64,000 bases of DNA from JBBQXH01 sp963710975 (GTDB lineage: Bacteria > Actinomycetota > Thermoleophilia > Gaiellales > Gaiellaceae), in the NCBI GenBank assembly GCA_963710975.1, contig CAVQCG010000001.1:248001-312000 (forward strand). Reading direction: 5' to 3'. The position numbers were made by a program, and so were the translations under genes. This document shows, one piece after another, positions 1 through 7,634 of the stretch; within the stretch, counting starts at the first letter, position 1, and the number at the start of each line of letters is the position of its first letter. Below the pieces are notes generated by a model. The model saw nothing but the letters and a program-made list of their open reading frames with translations, ran no database searches and was not told where the DNA came from.

Positions 1-277
1 TGTCCGTCCCCGTGTTCACGAACCCGTGCCAGGTGTGCGGCGGGATCACGATCGATTCGCCCGCACCGAGCAGGTGCCGCCGATCGCCGAGCCACAGCTC
101 GGCGATCCCCTCGCGGACGAGGATCACCTCCTCGACCTCATGATGGGTGTGGGTCGGCGCACCGCGGCCTGGATCGCACCACTGCTCGATGACACAGAGC
201 TGCGAGGCGCCCGTGGAGGCGCCGCAGACGAGGCGTGTCGTCACGCCGGAGCGCCATTCGACGAGCGGCTCGCTCAC
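1..277 (-). CDS. Cupin-domain protein (partial, cut by window edge)
   Basis: The first 92 codons of a small cupin are visible; the 3' end lies outside the window. The GTG start (275-277) overlaps the TGA of the upstream 63-residue gene in a GTGA. The metal-binding cupin motif 1 is clear (PTHTHHEVEEVILVREG, about residues 40-56), followed by a glycine-rich turn and motif 2 around PPHTWHGFVNTG. It is the last visible gene of the HyuA/HyuB operon. Cupins in this position are usually small sensor or isomerase-like proteins; the substrate cannot be told from sequence. Confidence 0.8.
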   Translation of the reverse strand, partial: MSEPLVEWRSGVTTRLVCGASTGASQLCVIEQWCDPGRGAPTHTHHEVEEVILVREGIAELWLGDRRHLLGAGESIVIPPHTWHGFVNTGTD

Positions 278-465
278 CGGCCGCGCTTCGGGACGACGTA
301 CGTCCGGTAGAGATCCTCGCACGGAGGGCTGCAGAAGCGATGCTCCTCGCCCTCGACATCGGCGACCCAGAGTTGACGCGCGACGACCTGGCCACAACAG
401 TCGCACGGTGTGACCGCGGTCTCCCAGACCTGCGTCACGATCGGCTCGTAGCGTCCCGCGCTCAT
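274..465 (-). CDS. Small four-cysteine, probably zinc-binding protein next to HyuB
   Basis: A 63-residue protein with C21-x2-C24 and C45-x3-C49 pairs (CDCCG and FCSPPC), which looks like a small zinc ribbon. Its ATG overlaps the HyuB stop (ATGA) and its stop overlaps the next cupin (GTGA), so it is translated as part of the operon. Acetone and acetophenone carboxylases pair HyuA/HyuB-like subunits with a small zinc-binding subunit, so a similar accessory role is plausible. That role is inferred from position and cysteine spacing only; I do not recognise the family with certainty. Confidence 0.65.
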   Translation of the reverse strand: MSAGRYEPIVTQVWETAVTPCDCCGQVVARQLWVADVEGEEHRFCSPPCEDLYRTYVVPKRGR

Positions 466-2168
466 GCTGCGTTCCAGCCGTAGTCTCGGTGCGCACGGCC
501 CTCGGAGACGAACCCTTGCGAAACGTCGCGTGCGACGAGCGACCGGTCTCGCCGGGTGGGGTCGCCATAGCCGCCTCCGCCGGGTGAGTCGATCAGCACC
601 TCGTCACCCGGTTCGAGCGTGACGTTCGTGAACTTCGACGGCGACTTCGTCCCGAACACCTCGGAGAACGTCCGGAACTCGGTGTCGCCGCGTCGTTTCA
701 CGCGGATGGCGCCTGGACCCCCGAGGCCGCCGCCTTCGAGACCCCAGGCACCGAATCCGGGCTTCGTCCTGTCGAGCACGGCGTTGGCGGTGATCTCGGC
801 CCCGTCGGTGACCCGCATGATCCGCCGGGTGCCGAGGCCGCCCCGCCGCTCGCCTGCACCGCCCGAGTCGGGGATCAGCGAGTACTCGATCGTCCGCAGC
901 GGATAGCGGGTCTCGAAGATCTCGACAGGCGTGTTCCGGCAGTTGCCGTTCTTGACGATGATCGCGTTGTTCCCGTCCGCGTAGGAGGTCGCGCCCCAAC
1001 CACCTCCCTCGAGGTGGTAGTTGGCGTAGAACTCCTGCGTCTTCGGGTGGACACCGCCGAAGAGGAAGTTGCAGGCCGTCCCTCCCTCGGCGGCCGCAAC
1101 GCGGTCGGGCAGCGCAGGGGCCAGCGCCGCGATCACCATGTCGGCGAGCTTCGGGTGAGACTCGGTGTTTCCCGCCACGCATGGGCGCGGGTAGACGACG
1201 TTCACGGCGCTACCGGGCGGGGCGATGATCCGGATCGGCTTGTAGGCGCCCGCGTTCTTCGGGATGTTCGCGTTCGTCAGGTGGAAGATTCCGTTGTAGA
1301 CGGCGCCGGCGATGACGCCGTAGGTCGCATTGATGGGCCCCCGCGTCTGCGGGTCGGTTCCGGTCCAGTCGACGATCAGCTGGTCTCCGTCGACGGTGAC
1401 CTCGACGTGATACGTGACGGGCTCGTCGGTGACGCCGTCGTCCTCCTGCTGACCGGTGAAGGCATAGCTGCCGTCCGGGATCGCGGCGATCTCGTTGCGC
1501 ATCCAGCGCTCCGAGTAGTCGATCAGCTCACGCGAGGCCTCCTCGATCAACTCCCTCCCGTAGCGATCGAGCAGCGCGAGCGTGCTCCGCTCGGCGACCC
1601 GCAGGGAGCCGATCTGCGCGTTGATGTCGCCCCACGTGTTCCGCGGCGTCCGGTGGTTGGTCATGATCAGCCGCCACAACTCCATGTCGTGCTGATCGCG
1701 CTTCATGATCTTGACGGGCGGGATCCGGAGCCCCTCCTGGAAGATCTCGGTCGCATCGGCCGCGAATCCTCCGACGGCCTTACCGCCGATCTCGGCGAGA
1801 TGGCCGATGTTCGCGAGAAATCCGAAGAGCTCGCCCTCGTAGAAGACGGGCCGCAGGAGCAGGTGCTCGGGCATGTGCGTCCCGCCCCGATACGGGTCGT
1901 TGTGGAGTACGACGTCGCCCGGCTCGAACGCGTCGGTGCCGAGCTCCTCGATCGTCCAGCGGCCGGCGAACATCGCGGCCGCGATCTGTGCCGGGCAGAA
2001 CTCGCCTTGCCCGATCAGATTCGCATCCCTGTCGAAGAGGACGCACGAGAAATCGAGGCCCTCGTTGAAGATGGGCGAGAACGCCGTGCGCATCATCGTG
2101 ATGCCCATCTCGCGGCAGATGTTGACGAAGCTGTTCGAGACGATCGTGAGGGTCACGGGGTCGATCAC
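462..2168 (-). CDS. hyuB: HyuB-type hydantoinase/oxoprolinase/carboxylase subunit
   Basis: A 568-residue HyuB-family protein, the usual length. It shows the family block ending GDVVLHNDPYRGGTHMPEH (about residues 84-102) and a Gly-rich C-terminus. The GTG start (2166-2168) has a GGGAGG ribosome site 4 bases upstream. HyuA and HyuB act together in ATP-dependent ring opening of N-methylhydantoin or 5-oxoproline, or in ATP-dependent carboxylation of ketones. The substrate here is unknown. The gene lies 206 bp after hyuA, a gap that also holds a small plus-strand ORF, and it overlaps the small Cys protein by four bases. Confidence 0.92.
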   Translation of the reverse strand: MIDPVTLTIVSNSFVNICREMGITMMRTAFSPIFNEGLDFSCVLFDRDANLIGQGEFCPAQIAAAMFAGRWTIEELGTDAFEPGDVVLHNDPYRGGTHMPEHLLLRPVFYEGELFGFLANIGHLAEIGGKAVGGFAADATEIFQEGLRIPPVKIMKRDQHDMELWRLIMTNHRTPRNTWGDINAQIGSLRVAERSTLALLDRYGRELIEEASRELIDYSERWMRNEIAAIPDGSYAFTGQQEDDGVTDEPVTYHVEVTVDGDQLIVDWTGTDPQTRGPINATYGVIAGAVYNGIFHLTNANIPKNAGAYKPIRIIAPPGSAVNVVYPRPCVAGNTESHPKLADMVIAALAPALPDRVAAAEGGTACNFLFGGVHPKTQEFYANYHLEGGGWGATSYADGNNAIIVKNGNCRNTPVEIFETRYPLRTIEYSLIPDSGGAGERRGGLGTRRIMRVTDGAEITANAVLDRTKPGFGAWGLEGGGLGGPGAIRVKRRGDTEFRTFSEVFGTKSPSKFTNVTLEPGDEVLIDSPGGGGYGDPTRRDRSLVARDVSQGFVSEGRAHRDYGWNAA

Positions 2169-2228
2169 TGTGCCTCCCTGGTCGAATAGCCTGCCGCTCC
2201 GGTCGGCCCCCAGCGAGGAGGATCAGCG

Positions 2229-2378
2229 GTGCCCGAGGACGACGTCACCCGGTCGCTCCAGATCGACCCCGACATCGGGGCCTTGCTCCAACGCCACGGC
2301 ATAGACACCGAGGGCGACCAGCAGACGAAGACCCGCGCCACGCTTCGTTTCTTCACGACTGGCGTCGGCATCGACTAG
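2229..2378 (+). CDS. Possible 49-residue small protein between hyuA and hyuB
   Basis: A GTG start is preceded by a strong AGGAGG 7 bases upstream and opens a 49-codon frame (starting PEDDVTRSLQIDPDIG) ending at TAG 2376-2378. That stop overlaps the stop of the opposing hyuA gene inside one CTAG. The acidic-helical composition looks more protein-like than the Ser/Arg/Trp-rich frame on the other strand. No family is recognised. It is transcribed against the operon, so it could be an independent small gene or chance. Confidence 0.4.
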   Translation: MPEDDVTRSLQIDPDIGALLQRHGIDTEGDQQTKTRATLRFFTTGVGID

Positions 2379-4411
2379 CTCTCCTCGCGCGTCAGCTCGA
2401 GGATCCCGCTCGGCTGAACGGACAGCGTCCAGTCCGGCGGAACGACGACCGTCGAGTCCATCGACTCGATGATCAGCGGACCCGGGTGCACCTCTCCGGC
2501 CGAGAGATCGGAACGGTGTGCGATCGGCGTCGCCTGGAAACCGCCCGTCGGGAAGAACACGTCTCGCACGGCCCCCGGCGTTCCCGAGCTCGAGGGCTCA
2601 TCCATGCCCGGCAAGGCCTGGATACCTTGCGTCGCGACCACGGTGAGCCGGACGAGCTCGATCGGGATGCCGTCGAGCCGGTAGCCGTAGAACTCCTCGT
2701 AGAGCCGGTTGTAATCGGCATACACAGCGGCCAGCACGTCGTCCGTCAGCGGCCCCACGGGAACGCCGACCTCCTGCTCGTAGTTCTGGCCCTGGTAGCG
2801 CATCGCGATCGACTGGCGGATCTCGGGCTCGCTCGCTCTGGCGCCCTGGGCGGCGAAGTCCGCACGCGCCCGCGACTCGAGGCCCGCGAAGAGCTCCGCG
2901 ACCTCGCCGGCACCCGTACGCCGATCTGTGAGGAACACGCTCTTGACGACGTCGACACGCACCTCCGCGGCCATTGCCCCGAACGCCGAGCAGAGGCCGG
3001 GGTTCGGCGGGACGAAGACGCGGCGCATGCCGATCGCGTCAGCGATCTCGGCGCCGTGCGTCGCCCCGGCGCCGCCGAAGGCGACAAGCACGAAGTCGCG
3101 CGGATCGATGCCCTGCTCCACGGTGACGATCCGGATCGCGTTCGCCATGTTCTCGTTCGTGACGCGCACCATCGCGGAGGCGACCTCGACCGCATCGATT
3201 CCGAGCCGCGCAGCCAACCGGTCGAGGGCCGCACGCGCGAGCTGCTCGTCGACGGCGAGCCGCCCGCCGAGAAAGTAGGCGGGATCGAGCCGGCCGAGCA
3301 CGAGATCCGCGTCGGTGACAGTCGCCTCGTCCCCGCCCCGGCCGTAGCAGGCGGGCCCGGGATCTGCACCCGCGCTCTGCGGGCCGACCTGGAGGAAGCC
3401 GCCCGGGTCGACCCAGCCGATTGATCCACCCCCGGCGCCGATCGTCCGCGTCGAGACGCTCTGAACGCTGACCGGGAAGCCGAACTCGATCTCGAAGTCG
3501 GATGAGTAGAGCGGCTCCCCACCGAGAACGAGACAGACGTCGCAACTCGTCCCACCCATGTCGAGGCAGATGCCCTGCTGCGCTCCGCCCAGGCGCGTGA
3601 AGTGCGCCCCGCCGGTGGCGCCACCGGCGATCCCCGAGAGCAGGATGTGCGACGGCCGTCCGCGGGCCTCCTCGGCGAGCGCGTGCCCCCCGTTCGATTT
3701 GAGCAGCGACCAGGATCCACCGACACCCTGCCCGGCGAGCGCCCCGGAGAGGCCGCCGACGTACGCCTGGAGCGCAGGCTTCAGGTACGCGTCGACGATT
3801 GCCGTGTTCCCCCGCTCGTACTCGCGCCAGATCGGCGCCACGTCGTGCGAGAGGGAGACGGGCACCCCTGGAAGCACATCCTCAACGACCTCCCGGACAC
3901 GAACCTCGTGCTCCGGGTTCAGGTACGAGAAGAGGGTGCAGACGGCGACTGCCACGTCGCTCCCGTCGAGATCGAGCTCCTGCAGCGTCCGCGTCAGGAG
4001 CTCGGTATCCAGCGGAGTCTCCACCTGCCCCTCCTCGTCGAGGCGCTCCACGATCCCGAGGCAGTCAGGTCGCTCGACGAGCGGTGTCGGCTTGCGCCAG
4101 GTGAAGTCGTAGTGGTACTTGCGATTGATCCTCTGGATGAACGGGATGTCCTCGAAGCCCTGAGTGGTCAGATAGACGACCCGGGCGCCTGTGCGCGTCA
4201 GGACCGCATTGATACCGATCGTCGTCCCGACGACCACGGAGGCGACGTCCTCGGCACGGAACTCACCGGCGGCGAGGGCCGCGGCGACGACTGCGACGGG
4301 ATCCTCGGGGTTCGAGGGAACCTTCGCGACGTACCAGCGCCCCGTCTCCTCGTCGACGGCGACGAGATCGGTGAACGTCCCGCCCGTGTCGATGCCGACG
4401 CGAACAGTCAC
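2375..4411 (-). CDS. hyuA: HyuA-type ATP-dependent hydantoinase/oxoprolinase/carboxylase subunit
   Basis: 678 residues with the ASKHA-type ATP-binding signatures of HyuA: VGIDTGGTFTDLVAV at the N-terminus, LDMGGTSCDVCLV and GAGGGSIGWVD in the middle, then SAGADPGPACYG and FGGAGATHGAEIA. The length is normal. The GTG start lies one base from the stop of the upstream cupin, so the two are co-transcribed. HyuA hydrolyses ATP to activate the substrate handled with HyuB. Paralogous systems include N-methylhydantoinase, 5-oxoprolinase and acetone/acetophenone carboxylase; this sequence alone does not pick one. Confidence 0.93.
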   Translation of the reverse strand: MTVRVGIDTGGTFTDLVAVDEETGRWYVAKVPSNPEDPVAVVAAALAAGEFRAEDVASVVVGTTIGINAVLTRTGARVVYLTTQGFEDIPFIQRINRKYHYDFTWRKPTPLVERPDCLGIVERLDEEGQVETPLDTELLTRTLQELDLDGSDVAVAVCTLFSYLNPEHEVRVREVVEDVLPGVPVSLSHDVAPIWREYERGNTAIVDAYLKPALQAYVGGLSGALAGQGVGGSWSLLKSNGGHALAEEARGRPSHILLSGIAGGATGGAHFTRLGGAQQGICLDMGGTSCDVCLVLGGEPLYSSDFEIEFGFPVSVQSVSTRTIGAGGGSIGWVDPGGFLQVGPQSAGADPGPACYGRGGDEATVTDADLVLGRLDPAYFLGGRLAVDEQLARAALDRLAARLGIDAVEVASAMVRVTNENMANAIRIVTVEQGIDPRDFVLVAFGGAGATHGAEIADAIGMRRVFVPPNPGLCSAFGAMAAEVRVDVVKSVFLTDRRTGAGEVAELFAGLESRARADFAAQGARASEPEIRQSIAMRYQGQNYEQEVGVPVGPLTDDVLAAVYADYNRLYEEFYGYRLDGIPIELVRLTVVATQGIQALPGMDEPSSSGTPGAVRDVFFPTGGFQATPIAHRSDLSAGEVHPGPLIIESMDSTVVVPPDWTLSVQPSGILELTREES

Positions 4412-4412
4412 G

Positions 4413-4736
4413 TCAGTCCTGAAGGTCGATCACGAATAGCCGCGTCGTCTCCGGGCTGTGGTTGAAGCCACGGTGACCCTGCCCGCCCGGCAGAAGGAAG
4501 CCGTGGCCGGCGGTCAGCCTGAGCGGCTCCTGGCCGTCGTCGAACTCGTAGTGGATCGCCCCGGCGAGCACGAAGCCGTTGTGCCCCTCTGTGCACCACT
4601 CGGGCCGTCCCGATCCGGGCTCGTATTCGACGAGCGCCCACCGAGCCCCGTCGACGGTTGCAACCTTTGCCCGCACTCCGGGCGATTCCTCGACCCATTC
4701 GATCAGGTCGAACCATGCTGCCTCGGGCTTCGCCAC
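4413..4736 (-). CDS. Small cupin protein
   Basis: 107 residues folding as a single cupin: a beta-rich core with GHNGFVLAGAIHYEFDDG and PGGQGHRGFNHSPET. It sits between the alcohol dehydrogenase (3-base gap) and hyuA (1-base gap), inside the same operon. The canonical first metal-binding His pair is weak, so metal binding is uncertain. It could be a small sensor or isomerase for the pathway substrate, but no specific activity can be assigned. Confidence 0.75.
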   Translation of the reverse strand: MAKPEAAWFDLIEWVEESPGVRAKVATVDGARWALVEYEPGSGRPEWCTEGHNGFVLAGAIHYEFDDGQEPLRLTAGHGFLLPGGQGHRGFNHSPETTRLFVIDLQD

Positions 4737-4739
4737 GCC

Positions 4740-5840
4740 TTATCCCTCCATTCTCACGACAACACGTCCTGCAGAGCCTTGCAGGCTCGCGTCGATCGCG
4801 TCGTTGACATCGTCGAGCGCGAACACCGGACCGAGGGTCGGCTCGAGCTCGATTCGACCCGCACGGATGTGCTCGATCAGCCCCGGAAGCGCGTGTGCAG
4901 GATCGTCGGAGCCGTACACCGAGCCGGTGAGCGTCTTCTCGCGGTTCACGAACTCGAACGGATCGAGATCCAGCCGCGCGCCGATCGCGGGCATCCCCAC
5001 GAGGCAGGCGAGCCCGGCCGGCCGCGTGTGCCGGAGAGCCAGCGCCTGCGTCTCGGGCGTCCCGACAGCCTCGAAGGCGTAGTCGAACCCGTCGTCCGTG
5101 AGCCGGCCGGCCACCTGGTCCAGGCCGTCCGGCGGCACGGCGTGGGTGGCCCCCAGAAGCAGGGATTGCGCTCGTCGTGCCTCGAACGGGTCGACGGCGA
5201 CGATCGTCTCGGCTCCCGCGATCCGAGCGCCCTGGACGACGAACTGCCCGACTCCGCCCGCGCCGATCACGAGCACCGAGGATCCTGGCTCGACGTGCGC
5301 GGCATTCACGACGGCTCCGACCCCCGTCAGGGCGGCGCAACCGAGCAGCGCGGCGATCTCGAGCGAGATCCCGTCCGGAAGCGGCAGGACGGCAGCCTCG
5401 GGCACCAGGACGAGCTCGGCGAGAGCCCCGATCGTCGTCATCCGATACACGGTCTCGTTCCCAACCCGAAGCCGCGTCGTCCCGTCGGGCATCGTCCCCT
5501 TGCCGATCGCCTCCCGGAGCGGCACGCACGCCGTTCGCCTGCCGCTCCGGCAGGCGGTGCACTCGCCGCACGCGGGCGCCCACGAGAGCACGACGCGGTC
5601 GCCGGGCGCGACGCTTGTCACACCGCTCCCGACCACCTCGACGATCCCCGACCCCTCGTGTCCCAGGATCATCGGCGTCGGCCGCGGCCATTCGCCCCGG
5701 ACGACGTGGAGGTCCGAGCCGCAGATCCCCACCGCCGCCATGCGCACCACGACATCGTCCGGTCCGGGCTCGTCCAGCTCGACCTCGGTAACCCGAAGCG
5801 GTGTGCCGGGCGCGCGAAAGAGCGCCGCCCGCGTCCTCAC
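4740..5840 (-). CDS. Zinc-dependent medium-chain alcohol dehydrogenase
   Basis: 366 residues of the MDR family. The catalytic zinc site is seen as GICGSDLHVVRG and GHEGSGIVEVVG. The structural zinc loop is seen as CGECTACRSGRRTAC. The Rossmann motif GAGGVGQFVVQGA and the cofactor-fixing VDPFEARR follow. The GTG start (5838-5840) overlaps the TGA of the isochorismatase-like gene in a GTGA; a longer in-frame ORF upstream is only read-through antisense to other genes. It probably oxidises an alcohol intermediate of the HyuAB pathway with NAD(P); the substrate is unknown. Confidence 0.9.
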   Translation of the reverse strand: MRTRAALFRAPGTPLRVTEVELDEPGPDDVVVRMAAVGICGSDLHVVRGEWPRPTPMILGHEGSGIVEVVGSGVTSVAPGDRVVLSWAPACGECTACRSGRRTACVPLREAIGKGTMPDGTTRLRVGNETVYRMTTIGALAELVLVPEAAVLPLPDGISLEIAALLGCAALTGVGAVVNAAHVEPGSSVLVIGAGGVGQFVVQGARIAGAETIVAVDPFEARRAQSLLLGATHAVPPDGLDQVAGRLTDDGFDYAFEAVGTPETQALALRHTRPAGLACLVGMPAIGARLDLDPFEFVNREKTLTGSVYGSDDPAHALPGLIEHIRAGRIELEPTLGPVFALDDVNDAIDASLQGSAGRVVVRMEG

Positions 5841-6538
5841 TTCTTCGCCGCCGCCCTCCTCGGCCTTGCGGTGGAACGCTTCGCGACGGGCTTCTTCTTC
5901 GCCTTGGGCTTCGGCAGCGCCTTCGCCTTGAGCTCGGTGACCACGTCCTTCGTCGAGACACGCTCCGCGATGTTCGTCAGCGCATAGTTCAGGGCGGCGT
6001 TCTGCCAGTCGTCGTTGATCGTCGACGTCCCGTCGGTGACGACGATCGCCCGGTAGCCGGCGTCGGCGGCATGGCGCGCAGTGTGCTCGATCGAGAAGTT
6101 CGTCCAGGCACCGGTGATGACGACGGTGTCGGCGCCAAAGCCCTTGAGCAGCGTCTCGAGGTTCGTGTCGTGGAACGCGTTCATGCGCATCTTCTCGACG
6201 ACGAGATCGCCGCGCTTCGGCTCGAGGCCCTTCACGGGAGCAGCCCCCCAGGTGCCGCGGACGACGGCGCCGCCCGCGACCGCCTCGAAGAGCGGCGCGT
6301 TCCGCTTCAGACCGGGCGCACCCTTGTCGACGACGTACCAGACGTGGATCACAGGCATGCCCGCAGCACGCGCGGCAGCCGCGATCGCGCGGACGTTGGT
6401 GACCACCTTCTGGCTCGCCGCGTGCTCGGCGGGGCCGGGGCCGTCGCTTGCCGTGAAGGCGCCGCCGGGCATGATCACGTCGTTCTGGAGGTCCTGGATG
6501 ATCAGGGCGCTCTTCTTCGGGTCGAGACTCAGGGCCAT
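5837..6538 (-). CDS. Isochorismatase-like hydrolase with Ser replacing the catalytic Cys
   Basis: 233 residues of the isochorismatase/nicotinamidase fold. D16 (IIQDLQND) and K116 (LVVEKMRMNAF) of the catalytic set are present. The nucleophile position, normally Cys in a GxxTNxCV motif, reads GAWTNFSIEHTAR, with Ser at 149. True isochorismatases also lack this Cys, so it may be a non-amidase or a binding protein. The last 30 residues are a Lys/Arg/Ala-rich tail (KAKKKPVAKRSTARPRR) not typical of the family. The gene overlaps the alcohol dehydrogenase by four bases. Confidence 0.88.
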   Translation of the reverse strand: MALSLDPKKSALIIQDLQNDVIMPGGAFTASDGPGPAEHAASQKVVTNVRAIAAAARAAGMPVIHVWYVVDKGAPGLKRNAPLFEAVAGGAVVRGTWGAAPVKGLEPKRGDLVVEKMRMNAFHDTNLETLLKGFGADTVVITGAWTNFSIEHTARHAADAGYRAIVVTDGTSTINDDWQNAALNYALTNIAERVSTKDVVTELKAKALPKPKAKKKPVAKRSTARPRRAAAKK

Positions 6539-6568
6539 GCTCTCTCCTCGCTGGTTCGGTGGGGGTCG

Positions 6569-7489
6569 TTAGCGCATGTAGTGGAGGGCGTTCCCGCGCA
6601 CCTTCGTCTGGAAGCGATACACGGAGGTCGACGCGGGCACGTAGAGAACGCTCCAGTCGGGGCCGCCCCAGTTCAGGTTGCCCGTGATCTCGGGCACTTC
6701 GACGGTGCCGAGATGCTCGCCGTCCGGCGAGACCACCCAGATGCCCCCGGGGCCCGTCACCCAGATGTTCCCGTCCTCGTCGCACTTCATCCCGTCGCAG
6801 ATTCCGCCGTCCGAATCCTCCGGCGAACCGATCTCGTCGAGGATCACCTCGCCGCCCGAGAGCGTCCCGTCGGCATTTACGGAGAAGCGGCGGATGTGGA
6901 GAACGCCCGAGTCGTTGACGTAGAGGGTCGACTCGTCCGGCGAGAAGCAGAGGCCGTTCGGCTGAGTGAAGTCGTCGGCGACGCGCTGCAGGTCACCGCC
7001 GCCCACGGGGATCCGGAAGACGCCCTGGTAGTCCATGTCCTGCTCTCGCGGCTGTCCGTAGCCCTCCATCCGCCCGTAGGTCGGGTCGGAGAAGTAGATG
7101 GAGCCGTCGGACTTGACGACGACGTCGTTCGGAGAGTTCAGCTCCTTGCCCTCGTAGTGGGAGGCGATGACCTCGCGGCTCGCCTCGGTTCCGTCCGGGT
7201 TGAGCGCCGCGCGGACGACGTGGCTCGTCCAGTGCTCGCAGACGATCAGGTTCAGCTCTGCATCGAGCGTCAAGCCGTTGCACTTGTTCGCCGGGTTCAT
7301 GACCTCGACGACACCGCCGTCCTCCGTCCACCTGCGGCGGATGTCCATCGGCATGTCGCTGAACAGGAGATACCCGTCCGGATGCCAGACCGGGCCCTCC
7401 GTGAACGTGAAGCCGGTCGCGATCTTCTCGACCTGGACGCTCGAGGCGACGAGGTCGTAGACCTTCGGGTTGTTGGCGAGAACGCCCAT
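6569..7489 (-). CDS. SMP-30/gluconolactonase family beta-propeller lactonase
   Basis: About 306 residues from the ATG at 7487-7489, which has AAAGGAG about 9 bases upstream; the reading frame extends 17 codons further without a better start. Family motifs are FTEGPVWHPDGYLLFSDM near the N-terminus, NSPNDVVVKSDGSIYFSDPTYG in parts, QPNGLCFSPDE and DGMKCDEDGNIWV. The metal-site residues Glu, Asn and Asp are kept. It probably opens a sugar lactone or other lactone intermediate. It is the first gene of the minus operon running to the window edge. Confidence 0.88.
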   Translation of the reverse strand: MGVLANNPKVYDLVASSVQVEKIATGFTFTEGPVWHPDGYLLFSDMPMDIRRRWTEDGGVVEVMNPANKCNGLTLDAELNLIVCEHWTSHVVRAALNPDGTEASREVIASHYEGKELNSPNDVVVKSDGSIYFSDPTYGRMEGYGQPREQDMDYQGVFRIPVGGGDLQRVADDFTQPNGLCFSPDESTLYVNDSGVLHIRRFSVNADGTLSGGEVILDEIGSPEDSDGGICDGMKCDEDGNIWVTGPGGIWVVSPDGEHLGTVEVPEITGNLNWGGPDWSVLYVPASTSVYRFQTKVRGNALHYMR

Positions 7490-7634
7490 GCTGCGCGCTG
7501 CTCCTTTCTCCGCCGTGTCGAGGGCGTAGCCTATTGCCACGAGCTCGACGCCGTCGCAGGCCCGGCCATGCTAAGGGCGCGAGCGCTATCCTGACGCGGA
7601 TCCACGCGAACGACACCCGCCGAGGGAGGATCCC
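7490..7634. promoter_or_regulatory. Divergent intergenic region (lactonase operon / mmsA)
   Basis: 145 bp between the divergently transcribed lactonase and mmsA starts. It must hold promoters for both units. I see the two ribosome sites (AAAGGAG on minus, GGGAGGA on plus) but no convincing -35/-10 pair or operator. Confidence 0.4.

Noticed and set aside
2165..2371. 68-codon minus-strand ORF between hyuA and hyuB
   Set aside because: Ser/Arg/Trp-rich composition and no ribosome site; the plus-strand frame in the same place has a strong site and better composition.
4740..6785. 681-codon reading of the alcohol dehydrogenase frame
   Set aside because: The first 300 codons are antisense-like read-through over the isochorismatase-like and lactonase genes; the GTG at 5838-5840 with GTGA overlap gives the normal length.
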